From NCBI RefSeq assembly GCF_019880305.1, contig NZ_CP082301.1:434001-498000 (forward strand): a DNA stretch of 64,000 nucleotides. The letters are read 5' to 3'. Shown piece after piece: positions 1-8,339 of the stretch. This stretch comes from Streptomyces decoyicus (lineage in GTDB: Bacteria > Actinomycetota > Actinomycetes > Streptomycetales > Streptomycetaceae). The position numbers and the translations under genes were made by a program. The notes beneath the pieces are model-generated. The model was not told the origin of the DNA. It saw only the letters and a list, made by a program, of their open reading frames with translations, and did no database searches. How positions within the stretch are numbered: position 1 is the stretch's first letter; each line of letters opens with the position of its first letter.

Positions 1-1
1 C

Positions 2-505
2 CAGATTCCCCCTGCCACCGCCTACACGGTGCTGGCCGCGGCAATCATCGCGGAATCCATTTTGCTGGTGGGTGCCCTCGTTCCCACTCTCGCTCTCATG
101 CTCACCGCGGGAGCCTTGGCCCGTACTGGCAGCATGAACCTGTTCTGGGTCATTGCAGTCGCCGCCGGCGCCGTCGTGATCGGGGACGCTCTTGGCCATC
201 GAACCGGTCACCTGCTGGGCAAGCGCCTGCGTACCGGGAAGCTCGGCCGCCGCATTCCTGCCTCAGCGTGGCAGCGAGGGGAAACCCTCATGAACAAGCG
301 CGCCGGCCAAACGCTCCTGATCTTCCGTTTTGTGCCTGTGATGCGGACCCTTGCCCCGCACGTGGCCGGCGTCGCCGGCCTGCCGTACCGTCATATCGCC
401 CCGTACAGCGCCCTGGCCTCGGTCACCTGGGCGAGCGTGGAAAGCGGCGCGGGCTACACAGCAGCCCTCTCCATCCAGCACGTCTCAGCAATCGGAAGCC
501 CGTAG
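2..505 (+). CDS. DedA/SNARE-associated family membrane protein, 5' end outside window
   Basis: The frame is already open at the first bases of the window, so the GTG at 29 is probably internal and the true start lies upstream. About 167 residues are visible: a hydrophobic N-terminal segment, the loop GDALGHRTGHLLGKRL, then a basic stretch followed by RFVPVMRTLAPHVAGVAG, which is characteristic of DedA proteins (F-x-R-F-x-P-x-R-x-x-x-P-x-x-A-G). DedA proteins are inner-membrane transporters, some of which recycle undecaprenyl phosphate. The C-terminus after the last hydrophobic stretch is short compared with typical DedA proteins of about 200 residues. Confidence 0.75.
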   Translation, partial: QIPPATAYTVLAAAIIAESILLVGALVPTLALMLTAGALARTGSMNLFWVIAVAAGAVVIGDALGHRTGHLLGKRLRTGKLGRRIPASAWQRGETLMNKRAGQTLLIFRFVPVMRTLAPHVAGVAGLPYRHIAPYSALASVTWASVESGAGYTAALSIQHVSAIGSP

Positions 506-714
506 CGGGCCAGAGCCGCCTTGATGCTCTTCGGACGTCGACCTGCGCGAACTCCGGTGCCGGAAAAGGCAGGCCGCGGTCATTCCGCGTGTGCGGCAGA
601 GGTGCGCGGGGGGCTTGTCGACCTTCCCGGCGCCGACTGGTGCCCGACCGGTCTGCCGGGAGCACAACGGGGGCGAGCTCGCCGCCCTGGAACGGGATCT
701 GCGTCGAGCACGCC

Positions 715-918
715 ATGCCGAACACAAGCAGCTCCGACGCCCTGGCCCACGCCGGGCACCCACTGCCGTCCGGCTGCCGCGAGGGCGTCTGCGGAAGCTG
801 CGAACTCGGTGTCCTGGAGGGCGAGCCTGAGCACCGCGACGACATCGGCGCCCCCGCGGGCCGGATGTACGCCTGTGTGTCGCGTGCGCTGGGCCCGCGT
901 CTGGTGCTGGACCTCTGA
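715..918 (+). pseudogene. C-terminal remnant of a 2Fe-2S ferredoxin/oxygenase reductase
   Basis: Sixty-seven residues carry CREGVCGSCELGVLEGE and later YACVSRALGPRLVLDL. This is the plant-type 2Fe-2S ferredoxin domain (C-x4-C-x2-C plus a distal C) that ends phthalate/vanillate-type oxygenase reductases. The FMN and NAD domains that should precede it, about 230 residues, are absent upstream. All four cluster cysteines survive, so a small ferredoxin could still be made, but a decayed reductase is more likely. Confidence 0.6.
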
Positions 919-1002
919 GACCGCCGACCGCTCCCCCGGGCCGAAGAGTTCGGCGGCACCGTCGGCGGCGCGCGGACGGCTGCGAGGCCGGCACTTGCAC
1001 GG

Positions 1003-1788
1003 CTACTTGGCCAGGTAACCGCCGTCGACGACATGGTCGCTGCCCGTCATGTACGAGGCGTCGTCGGACACCAGGAACGCGATGAGTGCGGCGACTTCGG
1101 CCGGCTGCGCGGTACGCCGCAGGGGGACGGCGGTGAGGAGACCGTCGGTGGCTCCGGGCGGCAGCGAAGTGACCATAGGGGTGTCGACGATGCCTGGTGA
1201 CACCGACACGACCCGGATGCCGTGGGCGGCGTATTCGCGCGCCGCGGTCCGGGTCAGGGCGAGGACACCCTGCTTGGCGGCGGCGTAGGCGGCGTGCCCC
1301 TGGAAGCCCGAATGTGCCGCTATGGAGGCGAGGTTGACGATGACGCCACCCGTGTCGGCCATCGCGGGGAGCTGGCAGCGCATCGCGTGGAAGACGCCGT
1401 ACAGGTTCACCCTCATCACGGTGTCGAAGTCGGCGGGCGGAAGTTCGGCCAGTGGGCTGAGGGGGCCGTTGATTCCGGCGCTGTTGACCGCGATCCGCAG
1501 ACCGTCGCGCAGGGCGGCAGCTTCCGTGACCACGTGGGTGACGCTGTCCGGGTCGGTGACGTCGATGCGGCGGGGCAGGGCGGTGCCACTGGCTGCGGTG
1601 ATCTGCCGCGCCACACGGGTCGCACCGTCCTCGTCGAGGTCAGCGACCACCACCACAGCGCCTTCCGCGGCCAGGCGCCGCGCACACGACGCGCCGATCC
1701 CGGAGGCGCCACCGGTCACCAGGGCGACCCGGTCCCGCAGCCGGCCGGCCTCTGGTCCGTCATCTGGCTTCTGTGCGTGCGCTGGCAT
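1003..1788 (-). CDS. SDR family NAD(P)-dependent oxidoreductase (terpenoid locus)
   Basis: Classical short-chain dehydrogenase of 261 residues starting at MPAHAQ. It has the cofactor motif TGGASGIG, an acidic residue after beta-2 (VVVADLDEDG) that favours NAD(H), the NSAG motif, the catalytic serine in NLASIAAHSG and the YAAAK catalytic pair. It lies 61 bases downstream of the P450 gene on the same strand, the last gene of a cyclase-P450-SDR group. By context it would oxidise a hydroxyl introduced by the P450. The substrate is inferred, not shown. Confidence 0.88.
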   Translation of the reverse strand: MPAHAQKPDDGPEAGRLRDRVALVTGGASGIGASCARRLAAEGAVVVVADLDEDGATRVARQITAASGTALPRRIDVTDPDSVTHVVTEAAALRDGLRIAVNSAGINGPLSPLAELPPADFDTVMRVNLYGVFHAMRCQLPAMADTGGVIVNLASIAAHSGFQGHAAYAAAKQGVLALTRTAAREYAAHGIRVVSVSPGIVDTPMVTSLPPGATDGLLTAVPLRRTAQPAEVAALIAFLVSDDASYMTGSDHVVDGGYLAK

Positions 1789-1849
1789 GTGCGGCTCCTC
1801 GCAAGGGCGTGGGCAAGCGGGTGAAGGCAGGCGTGGGAGGTGGCGCGGA

Positions 1850-3262
1850 TCAGGAGGGGCGGGCATATGCCGTGAGCGGCAACCGGGCCGGGCGCAGGAC
1901 GGTGCCGACCAGGGTCCGCACGGGGGTGGAGTCGGCCGGTGTCAGGTGCCGGTGGGCGGTGAACGCGGCCAACGCCAGGGTCAGTTCCGTCCAGGCGAAG
2001 TCTTCCCCGATGCACAGTCGGCTGCCTGCTCCGAAGGGCAGATAGGTGTGACGCGGCGCCTTGGCTGCGGCGTCGTGCGACCAGCGCTCAGGATCGAAGT
2101 CGTGCGGGTTCTCGTACAGTCGCGGATCGAGGTGCAGGGCGTACGGGCTGAAGAACACCTCGGCGCCCGGGGAGAGTCGTACGCCGCCGAGGGTGACCGG
2201 CCGCACCGCGCGGCGCATCAGCAGCCACGACGGTGGATGCAGCCGCAGCACTTCGGTCAGCACCTGTCGTGTGTAGACCAGTGCGGGAAGGTCCTCGAAG
2301 CCGGGGGGCCGTCCGGCGAGAACGGTGTCGAGTTCGTCGTGGATCCGTCGTTGGACTTCGGGGCGGCGGGAGACCTCGTGCAGCGCCCAGGCCAAGGAGG
2401 CGCTGACGGTGCCGGTACCGGCCAGGAACAGGGTGATCAGTTCGTCGGTCACTTCGGCGTCGGTCAGGGCGCCGTCCGGGCCGCCCGTGGCCAGGAGCAT
2501 CGACAGCAGATCGCCGCGGTCCCGGCCATCGGCACGGTATGCCTCGATGATCCGGTGCTGGACGGCCACCAGCCGGCGTAGCGGGCCGGCGTGCGGCGGC
2601 CGCCATCCCGGCAGCAGCGGGAGGCGTTCCGCCCAGGCGTGCAGCGGGGAGAGGGCAAGGCGCATCGAGTGGTACTTGACGGACAGCCAGCCCATGACAG
2701 CGGTACGCAGTTCAGGGTCCTGGGGATCCGCGAAGAGAGTACGCAGCAGGATGTCGAGGGTCAGGCGGTGGATCTCCGGCACCAGATCGAGAGTGGTACC
2801 GGGCTCCCAGAGGGCGGCCCCCGCCAGGGACCGTTCGGACATGATGCGGGCGTAGCCGGCGATCCGGGCGTGGTGGAATACGGGTTGCATCAGCCGGCGG
2901 TGGCGGAGGTGACGCTCGCCTTCGGCGGTGATCAGCCCGTCGCCGAGCGGCACGCGCAGGGCGTCGAACATCGCGCCCTTGTCGAAGGCGCGGGCCTGTA
3001 CGGTCAGCAACTCCCGGACGATTTCGTGGCAGTTGACCACATGTACCTGCCGGGGGCCGATGTAGATCTTCGTCACCGGTCCGTGGTGCCGCAGCTCACG
3101 GACGAAGCGCAGAGCGTCACGGTGGATCAATGGGGCGTGGCCGGCCAGCGGCACACGGCCGGGGGCGACGGGGGCTTCGGAGGGTGCATCGGCGGTGGTC
3201 CGTCCTGGTCCGCCGGGCAGTCGCGCGCTGCTGCTGCCGATCCTTCTCGAGCCCGGCCGCAT
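1850..3262 (-). CDS. Cytochrome P450 of the terpenoid locus
   Basis: P450 monooxygenase of 470 residues. The ATG lies one base after the TGA of the upstream cyclase gene, so translation is probably coupled. The I-helix reads AGTGT at about 281-285, where many P450s have AGxDT, so the usual acid is missing. The K-helix is E337-V-L-R340 and the heme loop is FGAGSRLCIG with ligand Cys417. No membrane anchor is visible, so it should be soluble and use separate ferredoxin partners, none of which is intact here. It probably hydroxylates the product of the neighbouring cyclases. Confidence 0.92.
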   Translation of the reverse strand: MRPGSRRIGSSSARLPGGPGRTTADAPSEAPVAPGRVPLAGHAPLIHRDALRFVRELRHHGPVTKIYIGPRQVHVVNCHEIVRELLTVQARAFDKGAMFDALRVPLGDGLITAEGERHLRHRRLMQPVFHHARIAGYARIMSERSLAGAALWEPGTTLDLVPEIHRLTLDILLRTLFADPQDPELRTAVMGWLSVKYHSMRLALSPLHAWAERLPLLPGWRPPHAGPLRRLVAVQHRIIEAYRADGRDRGDLLSMLLATGGPDGALTDAEVTDELITLFLAGTGTVSASLAWALHEVSRRPEVQRRIHDELDTVLAGRPPGFEDLPALVYTRQVLTEVLRLHPPSWLLMRRAVRPVTLGGVRLSPGAEVFFSPYALHLDPRLYENPHDFDPERWSHDAAAKAPRHTYLPFGAGSRLCIGEDFAWTELTLALAAFTAHRHLTPADSTPVRTLVGTVLRPARLPLTAYARPS

Positions 3263-3263
3263 G

Positions 3264-4862
3264 TCAGCCCTCCTTGTCGGCGGAGGCGCAGACCCCCGCG
3301 GTGGTGTGGAGGCGGCGCTGCCCGGCAAAGAGGCCGCCGACGGCAAACGCATGAGTGTGGGTGGGGTAGTGCGTGAGGAGGGGACGCGGGCCGTACATGA
3401 GCGGTACACCCGGCCAGGTGCCGTTGTCGCGCTGGGTCTCCACAAGGTAGCCGAGCGCCGGCGCCCAGTGTTCCTCGTGGAGCAGGCCGCCACGTTCCAG
3501 GGCTGCGAGCGCCAGTCCCGTTGCGGCAGGAGTGCTCGGACCGGCCGCTTCGACGGGCCAACCGCCATCGCGATTACGGGTTTCGGCCAGAGTCCGGGCG
3601 GCAGGGTGCCCTCCCGCATGTACCGCCGCGCCGAGGGCGGGAAGAACCTCGGCGGTGGCGTACGGCAGCCCCCGGTACCACCCGGCGTGCCAGCGTCCCT
3701 GTTTGCCGAGGCGTTCGCCGAGCCAGCCGCGCGCCGCGGCCAGTGGCACGCGAGGGTGGCCGGAGTGACGGTCCAGTGCGGTGACGACATGGGCCACCAC
3801 GTCGTCCACCGGAGGGTCCCCGGCTGACTGCCAGGTCCGCCAGAGGCCGTCGGCCGTCTGCTGCCCGACCAGGTGACGGAGCCCGGCCCGGATCGTCGTG
3901 CCGGGCGCGCCGCTTGCGCCGTCCAGAGCGGTCAGGACGGCCGCGGTGGTGTCGTTGTCGGACTCGACGCCCGAGCGGTACGGCCAGCCGCCGTCCGGGT
4001 TCTGTGCCGCGACCAGGAACGCGACGGCGGCCGGCAGTCCGTGGCGGTCGAAGGCCGCTGCGCCGTGGAAGGCACGCACGGTCAACGCGGTGTCCCAGAC
4101 GTCGCTGGCCGAGAAGCGCCATGTTCCGTCGGAGAGTTGACTGGTGAGCAGGTATTCCGCGCAGCGGCGGGCGGCAGCTGTGCCGGGGGCGGCGGCCTGG
4201 AGCGCGAGCGCCGCGAGAGCGGTGGTGACCGGATTGGCGAAGAAGTCGCCCGACGGGGACTGCTCGTCGGCGACCATACGGGCGGCTTGCCGGGCGGATG
4301 TCCGGTCGCCGAAGTGGGTCTCCACCAGTGCGTGCGCGGACCAGAGTTCCACCCGGGTCCAGCGCTTGAGCCGCTCCTGGGCCGCGACCGCGGTGGCCAG
4401 CTGGGTGCGCAGCGCGGCGGAACCGGTGCCGCCGCTGGTCGCTCGGCCGGTGTGCAGGGCGATGGCCTGGAGGAGCCGGGCGCGGGCCGACAGCGCCCGG
4501 TCCGCGAAGGAGGGGTGACTCACGTCGATGGGGCCGCCGGTGTCCCGGGCCAGGGACAGCAGCGCGGCCTCCACGGCATGGGCCACCGGATGGTGGTTCT
4601 GCGGGGCGGCGCCCTTGGCGAGCCACGCCCTGCCCCGCTCGGCGGCGCGGTCGGCGCCGGGGTGCGGAGAGTGTGCCAGGGCCAGCGTGCACAGTGCGGT
4701 CTCAGTGATACGAGGGGCGGGGGTGGCCAGCCATGAACCGTTGTCCCGCTGGGTGGAGAGTGTGTGCCGGGTGGCGAGGGCAAGCGCACGGCTCACACCT
4801 GTGGCGAGCGTGGGCGATACATGCGCGTCCGGTATCGACGGTAACGCAGGTCCTGTTGACAT
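3264..4862 (-). CDS. Class II terpene cyclase-like protein (prenyltransferase/squalene-oxidase repeats)
   Basis: A 532-residue alpha-barrel repeat protein of the squalene-hopene/copalyl diphosphate synthase fold. It has several QW-like repeats (QRDNGSW, SDGTWRF, NPDGGWPY, RDGGWP, QRDNGTWP). The expected class II acid motif DxDD appears as D302-N-D304-T-T, a DxDTT variant. Length and motif position resemble bacterial copalyl-diphosphate-type synthases rather than squalene-hopene cyclases (over 600 residues). It would protonate and cyclise a prenyl diphosphate without ionising the diphosphate. It diverges from the class I synthase gene 245 bases away and leads the P450-SDR operon. Confidence 0.8.
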   Translation of the reverse strand: MSTGPALPSIPDAHVSPTLATGVSRALALATRHTLSTQRDNGSWLATPAPRITETALCTLALAHSPHPGADRAAERGRAWLAKGAAPQNHHPVAHAVEAALLSLARDTGGPIDVSHPSFADRALSARARLLQAIALHTGRATSGGTGSAALRTQLATAVAAQERLKRWTRVELWSAHALVETHFGDRTSARQAARMVADEQSPSGDFFANPVTTALAALALQAAAPGTAAARRCAEYLLTSQLSDGTWRFSASDVWDTALTVRAFHGAAAFDRHGLPAAVAFLVAAQNPDGGWPYRSGVESDNDTTAAVLTALDGASGAPGTTIRAGLRHLVGQQTADGLWRTWQSAGDPPVDDVVAHVVTALDRHSGHPRVPLAAARGWLGERLGKQGRWHAGWYRGLPYATAEVLPALGAAVHAGGHPAARTLAETRNRDGGWPVEAAGPSTPAATGLALAALERGGLLHEEHWAPALGYLVETQRDNGTWPGVPLMYGPRPLLTHYPTHTHAFAVGGLFAGQRRLHTTAGVCASADKEG

Positions 4863-5107
4863 CTGGCCTCTGTCTTCCCGAGTTCCGTTCCGCTTCGTAG
4901 GCGTGACGCACCGGTGTGGATCACCGGCGTGGATGGCGGCCCGACGCGCTGCCGGACCGCCGGGGCCAGGCGAGGCGACGCGGCTGCGGGCGTGCGCACC
5001 GGACCGGGTACGTACCGGCCCGGGTGTGTGCCGGCCCAGGGCCAGGGGTGTGCCGAAAAGCTACGGAGCGCCGGAGCCCGCACGGTCGCTGGACGTAGCC
5101 TGACGGT
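4863..5107. promoter_or_regulatory. Divergent promoter region between the class II and class I cyclase genes
   Basis: The 245-base spacer separates the minus-strand cyclase-P450-SDR operon from the plus-strand synthase fusion, so both promoters must lie here. I see no perfect palindrome and no confident -35/-10 pair. The assignment rests on gene orientation alone. Confidence 0.5.
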
Positions 5108-6622
5108 GTGGACACCTCGCGACCGTACGGCCACTCGCCCCGGGAGATCGTCTCCATAGCGGACACATGCTCCGCCGCATTGCAGAGCATGCCGCGGCTG
5201 GAGATCTGGCTCAAAGAGCGCGGGCTGCCCGTGGACACCGCACTGGTACCCCTGATGTGTCTTCAGACGGCGTTCTTCACCCCCTGGCTGCCGCCGGAGA
5301 CCTGCTACCAGGTGTCCCGGCTCACCGTCTGGCTGATGGCGATCGACAATGTCCTGGACGCACCGGACGCACCGGCCTCACCGGGCTCCGCGGGCTCCGC
5401 GGGCCCGAACGGGACCGCAACCCGCGTCCGGGCCTGGCACCGGGTCCTCGCGGGGCGCGACAGCGACGGCGACAGCAACGGCGGCAGCGACAGCGACAGC
5501 GACGAGCCCATGGCGCGCGCTCTGGCGGAGATCGCCCGGGACCTGCACCGCGACGGCCGCCCCGAACTCACCGCCGTCTGGCGGAAAAGCATGCATCAGA
5601 CGCTCGTCGGCATGCGATGCGAAGGGGAGGCGGCCCGGACATCGGCCGCAGGCGGCGGCATGCCCCGGCTGGCGGACTATCTACGGCACGGTGCCTGGAC
5701 CATCGGCGTCGAGCAACAGGTCACCGCCCTGTGGGCCCTCATGGACGAGCCCGGCCTGCCCCGCCGCCTTCCTGTGCTGCTCGGCGCGCTGCGCCAGGCC
5801 GCGACCGCCATCCGTCTGCTCAACGACCTGCGCGGCCACCAACGAGAGCAGTCCGAGGGGAAGACCGACGCACTCGCCATCGGCCTGACCGGGCAGGAGG
5901 TGTACCGGCGCGCCGAGGAAGGGCTGGAAAACTGCCGGCGGGCTCTGGCTCCGCTCACCGCTGCCGGGTACGGTTCCGCGGTGGCACTGGAGCGGGTGGC
6001 GCTCTGGCATGCGCGGATGTACCACCGCTTCGACCCCGTACGGCCCGGCCAGGCCACCATCTCACCCCTGCCGGTCGGACCGGACAGCGCCGCGCACACC
6101 CGGCACAGACCGTTCGTCCCCCAGCCGAGAGAGGCCCCGGCCATGAACATCGAGCAGGAAGTTCTGGACGTCATCGTGTCCGGAGGGCAGTACGACAACG
6201 CGAAACTGGCGGAGCTCTTCGACCAGCTCGAACCGGTCGACACCGATCTCCTCATCGGCACCTGGCAGGGCGGCGGGTTCGAGCACACCAGCGAGAACGC
6301 CGCGCTGCTGACGAAGATGCGGTGGTACGGCAAGCGGTTCGTCGACGCCGAGCACGTGGAGCCGCTGCTGTGCCGCGACGAGGACGGGACGGTCTTCTCG
6401 TACGAGGAGATGGGCCTCGCAACGTTGCATGAGGTCATCTACCGCGGCAAGCAGTCCACAGCGATGGTCTATGACCAGCTGCCCATCATCGATCATTTCC
6501 GCCGGCTCACTGACAACGTCCTGCTGTGCGTGATGGACAAAAAGGAAGCCCCCGCGGACTTCTTCTTCCACCTCACCCGCGTACCCGCGTCGCTGCCCCA
6601 GTCATCTGGCGACGGCAGATAG
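5108..6622 (+). CDS. Class I-like terpene synthase fused to a GXWXG/DUF4334 domain
   Basis: A 504-residue protein from a GTG start. Residues 1 to about 340 look like a bacterial class I terpene synthase: the aspartate-rich site is D80-N-V-L-D84, and the metal-binding triad region is N239-D-L-R-G-H-Q-R-E247 (NDxxSxxxE with Gly for Ser). A Ser/Asp-rich insertion lies near 118-135. Residues from about 346 form a second domain with G384-T-W-Q-G388, the GXWXG signature, and a DUF4334-like C-terminus (YDQLPIIDHFRRL, VMDKKEAP). An in-frame ATG at 6143 is preceded by GAGAGG about nine bases upstream, so the second domain could also be made separately. It should act after the divergent class II enzyme, probably on a bicyclic diphosphate. 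Confidence 0.75.
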   Translation: MDTSRPYGHSPREIVSIADTCSAALQSMPRLEIWLKERGLPVDTALVPLMCLQTAFFTPWLPPETCYQVSRLTVWLMAIDNVLDAPDAPASPGSAGSAGPNGTATRVRAWHRVLAGRDSDGDSNGGSDSDSDEPMARALAEIARDLHRDGRPELTAVWRKSMHQTLVGMRCEGEAARTSAAGGGMPRLADYLRHGAWTIGVEQQVTALWALMDEPGLPRRLPVLLGALRQAATAIRLLNDLRGHQREQSEGKTDALAIGLTGQEVYRRAEEGLENCRRALAPLTAAGYGSAVALERVALWHARMYHRFDPVRPGQATISPLPVGPDSAAHTRHRPFVPQPREAPAMNIEQEVLDVIVSGGQYDNAKLAELFDQLEPVDTDLLIGTWQGGGFEHTSENAALLTKMRWYGKRFVDAEHVEPLLCRDEDGTVFSYEEMGLATLHEVIYRGKQSTAMVYDQLPIIDHFRRLTDNVLLCVMDKKEAPADFFFHLTRVPASLPQSSGDGR

Positions 6623-6639
6623 CGAGCCGACGACCGGAG

Positions 6640-6680
6640 TGGGGGAGGGGCTGGTGTGCCTCACACGTAGCCCCCTCCCA
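6640..6680. terminator. Imperfect hairpin between convergent genes
   Basis: GGGAGGGGCT is followed by a 16-base loop and AGCCCCCTCCC, forming a bulged GC stem just after the terpene synthase fusion and just after the stop of the convergent L,D-transpeptidase gene. It has no U-run, as is usual for actinobacterial terminators. Confidence 0.4.
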
Positions 6681-6702
6681 CGCCGGTGCGTACCGTGCTC
6701 CG

Positions 6703-8010
6703 TCAGGCCGCGCTGCCCGCCTTCCAGTCGGACCAGGACAGGTTCCAGCCGTTGAGGCCGTTGTCCGGCTTGACGGTCTTCTCGTCGGAGTTCTTGATGA
6801 TGACGACGTCGCCGATCAGCGACTCGTTGAAGAACCACTTGCCCGGGGTGTCGCCCCCGCCGCCCTGGTGGTCGCGCAGACCGACGCAGCCATGGCTCGT
6901 GCCGCGGTTGCCGTACACGGACGCGTCGGCCCAGTAGTTGCCGTGGAGGAAGGTCCCGGACTTGGAGAGGCGCATGGCATGCGGCACATCAGCTATGTCG
7001 TACGTTTTCCCCTTCTCGCCGAAGCCGACCGTGGAACCGTCCATCCGGGTCTGCTCCAACTTCTCCGAGATCACCATCTGGCCGTTGTAGGTGGGGTTCT
7101 CGGGGCTGCCGCCGGAGATCGGGACGTCCTTGAGGGTCTTGCCGTCCCGCTTGACCGTCATGTGCTGGGTGTTCATGTCGACCGTGGAGACCTGCGAGCG
7201 CCCGATGGTGAAGGAGACCGTCTTGGACTGCACGCCGGTGATGCCCTGGCCGCCCTTCACCCCCTCCAGGTCGATCTTCATGGTGACCTTGGAGCCGGCC
7301 TTCCAGTAGTCCTCGGGACGGAAGTCCAGACGCTGGGTGCCGAACCAGTGGCCGACGACCTTCTGGCCGCTGCTGGAGGTCACCGTGATGTGGGACTGGA
7401 CGTCCTTCTTGTTGGTGATCGCCTTGTCGAAGTTGAAGGACACCGGCATGCCGACGCCGACGGTCTTGCCGTTGTCGGGGGTGTAGCTGCCGATGAAGCT
7501 GCCGGCCGAGGACACCGTCGTGAAGGAGGAGTTCTCGGTGACGGCCCGGCCCTTGGCGTCCTTGCCCTTCGCCACGATCTTGTACTTGGTGCCGCGCTCC
7601 AGCTGGACGCCGGGCTTCCAGGACGTGCCGTCGGACGATATGGCACCGGCCACGTCCTTGCCCGAGTCGGCCTCGGTGAGCTTCACCTCGGTCAGCTTGC
7701 CGCCGGTGACCTTCACACCGGTGTCGTTGATGCTGGCGTTGGTGGCGCCGTCCTTCGAGGAGACCGTGATCTTGGCGTCCGGTCCGTGGGCACCCGGCCG
7801 GCCGTTCTTGCCGTCGTCGTTCCCGCCGGCCGAGGAACCGCCACAGCCGGACAGCGCCAGCGCGCCCGCCGCGAGCAGCGCGGCGACAACCGGCGTGCGG
7901 CGCGTCCGACGGGTGCGACGCAGGGCGCCGGGCACCTGCTGCTCGGCCGCAGGACGCAGTGGGAGCGGGGGGCGGGACCGATCGGGCGCGGGGGTGTGCG
8001 GCGATATCAC
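6703..8010 (-). CDS. L,D-transpeptidase lipoprotein with Ig-like domains
   Basis: Secreted peptidoglycan cross-linking enzyme making 3-3 bonds between stem peptides. From the GTG at 8010, which has GGAG eight bases upstream, a basic stretch and hydrophobic segment end in the lipobox LALSGC. Two Ig-like beta domains follow, then the YkuD catalytic domain with HGNYWADASVYGNRGT and the catalytic SHGCVGLRD (Cys about 375). A Trp-rich tail (NGWNLSWSDW) follows, typical of actinobacterial Ldts. An ATG at 8040 in the same frame is an alternative start but lacks a good ribosome-binding site. Confidence 0.9.
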   Translation of the reverse strand: MISPHTPAPDRSRPPLPLRPAAEQQVPGALRRTRRTRRTPVVAALLAAGALALSGCGGSSAGGNDDGKNGRPGAHGPDAKITVSSKDGATNASINDTGVKVTGGKLTEVKLTEADSGKDVAGAISSDGTSWKPGVQLERGTKYKIVAKGKDAKGRAVTENSSFTTVSSAGSFIGSYTPDNGKTVGVGMPVSFNFDKAITNKKDVQSHITVTSSSGQKVVGHWFGTQRLDFRPEDYWKAGSKVTMKIDLEGVKGGQGITGVQSKTVSFTIGRSQVSTVDMNTQHMTVKRDGKTLKDVPISGGSPENPTYNGQMVISEKLEQTRMDGSTVGFGEKGKTYDIADVPHAMRLSKSGTFLHGNYWADASVYGNRGTSHGCVGLRDHQGGGGDTPGKWFFNESLIGDVVIIKNSDEKTVKPDNGLNGWNLSWSDWKAGSAA

Positions 8011-8339
8011 GAGCTGCTCCAGACAGGGACGTGGTGTCATTTCATGTGCATACCTAGCCCGCTGCGGAGTCGTTCACGGATGTGGTCCTCTCACGACCCA
8101 TCTCTTCGCCACCGCAGGGCGGCTCTCGGCAATTTCACCTCGCAGATCTAAGAGGCGATCTCAGAAATCTTCTTTACGCTCGTTCCCTACCGGCTCGGCC
8201 TCACACGGGAACTCCTGGCCCTATCTGCCCCCGCCCCACTCACCCGCCTGCCCCTGACCGCACTGCCCACCGCGCTTGGCTATACCGACGTTCGACCGCG
8301 CACCACCGGATCACAGGTACGGAACAAGAAGGAGGAACA

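Noticed and set aside
1322..2581. Long plus-strand frame across the SDR and P450 genes
   Set aside because: It is the mirror frame of two well-supported minus-strand genes, a usual artefact at this GC content.
3263..3790. N-terminal extension of the P450 frame by 176 codons
   Set aside because: The extension overlaps the end of the cyclase gene and has no P450 features. The ATG one base after the cyclase stop gives a normal P450 length.
4914..5159. Small plus-strand frames in the spacer between the two cyclase genes
   Set aside because: Translations are Arg/Gly/Pro-rich shadows without ribosome sites; the spacer is better read as the divergent promoter.
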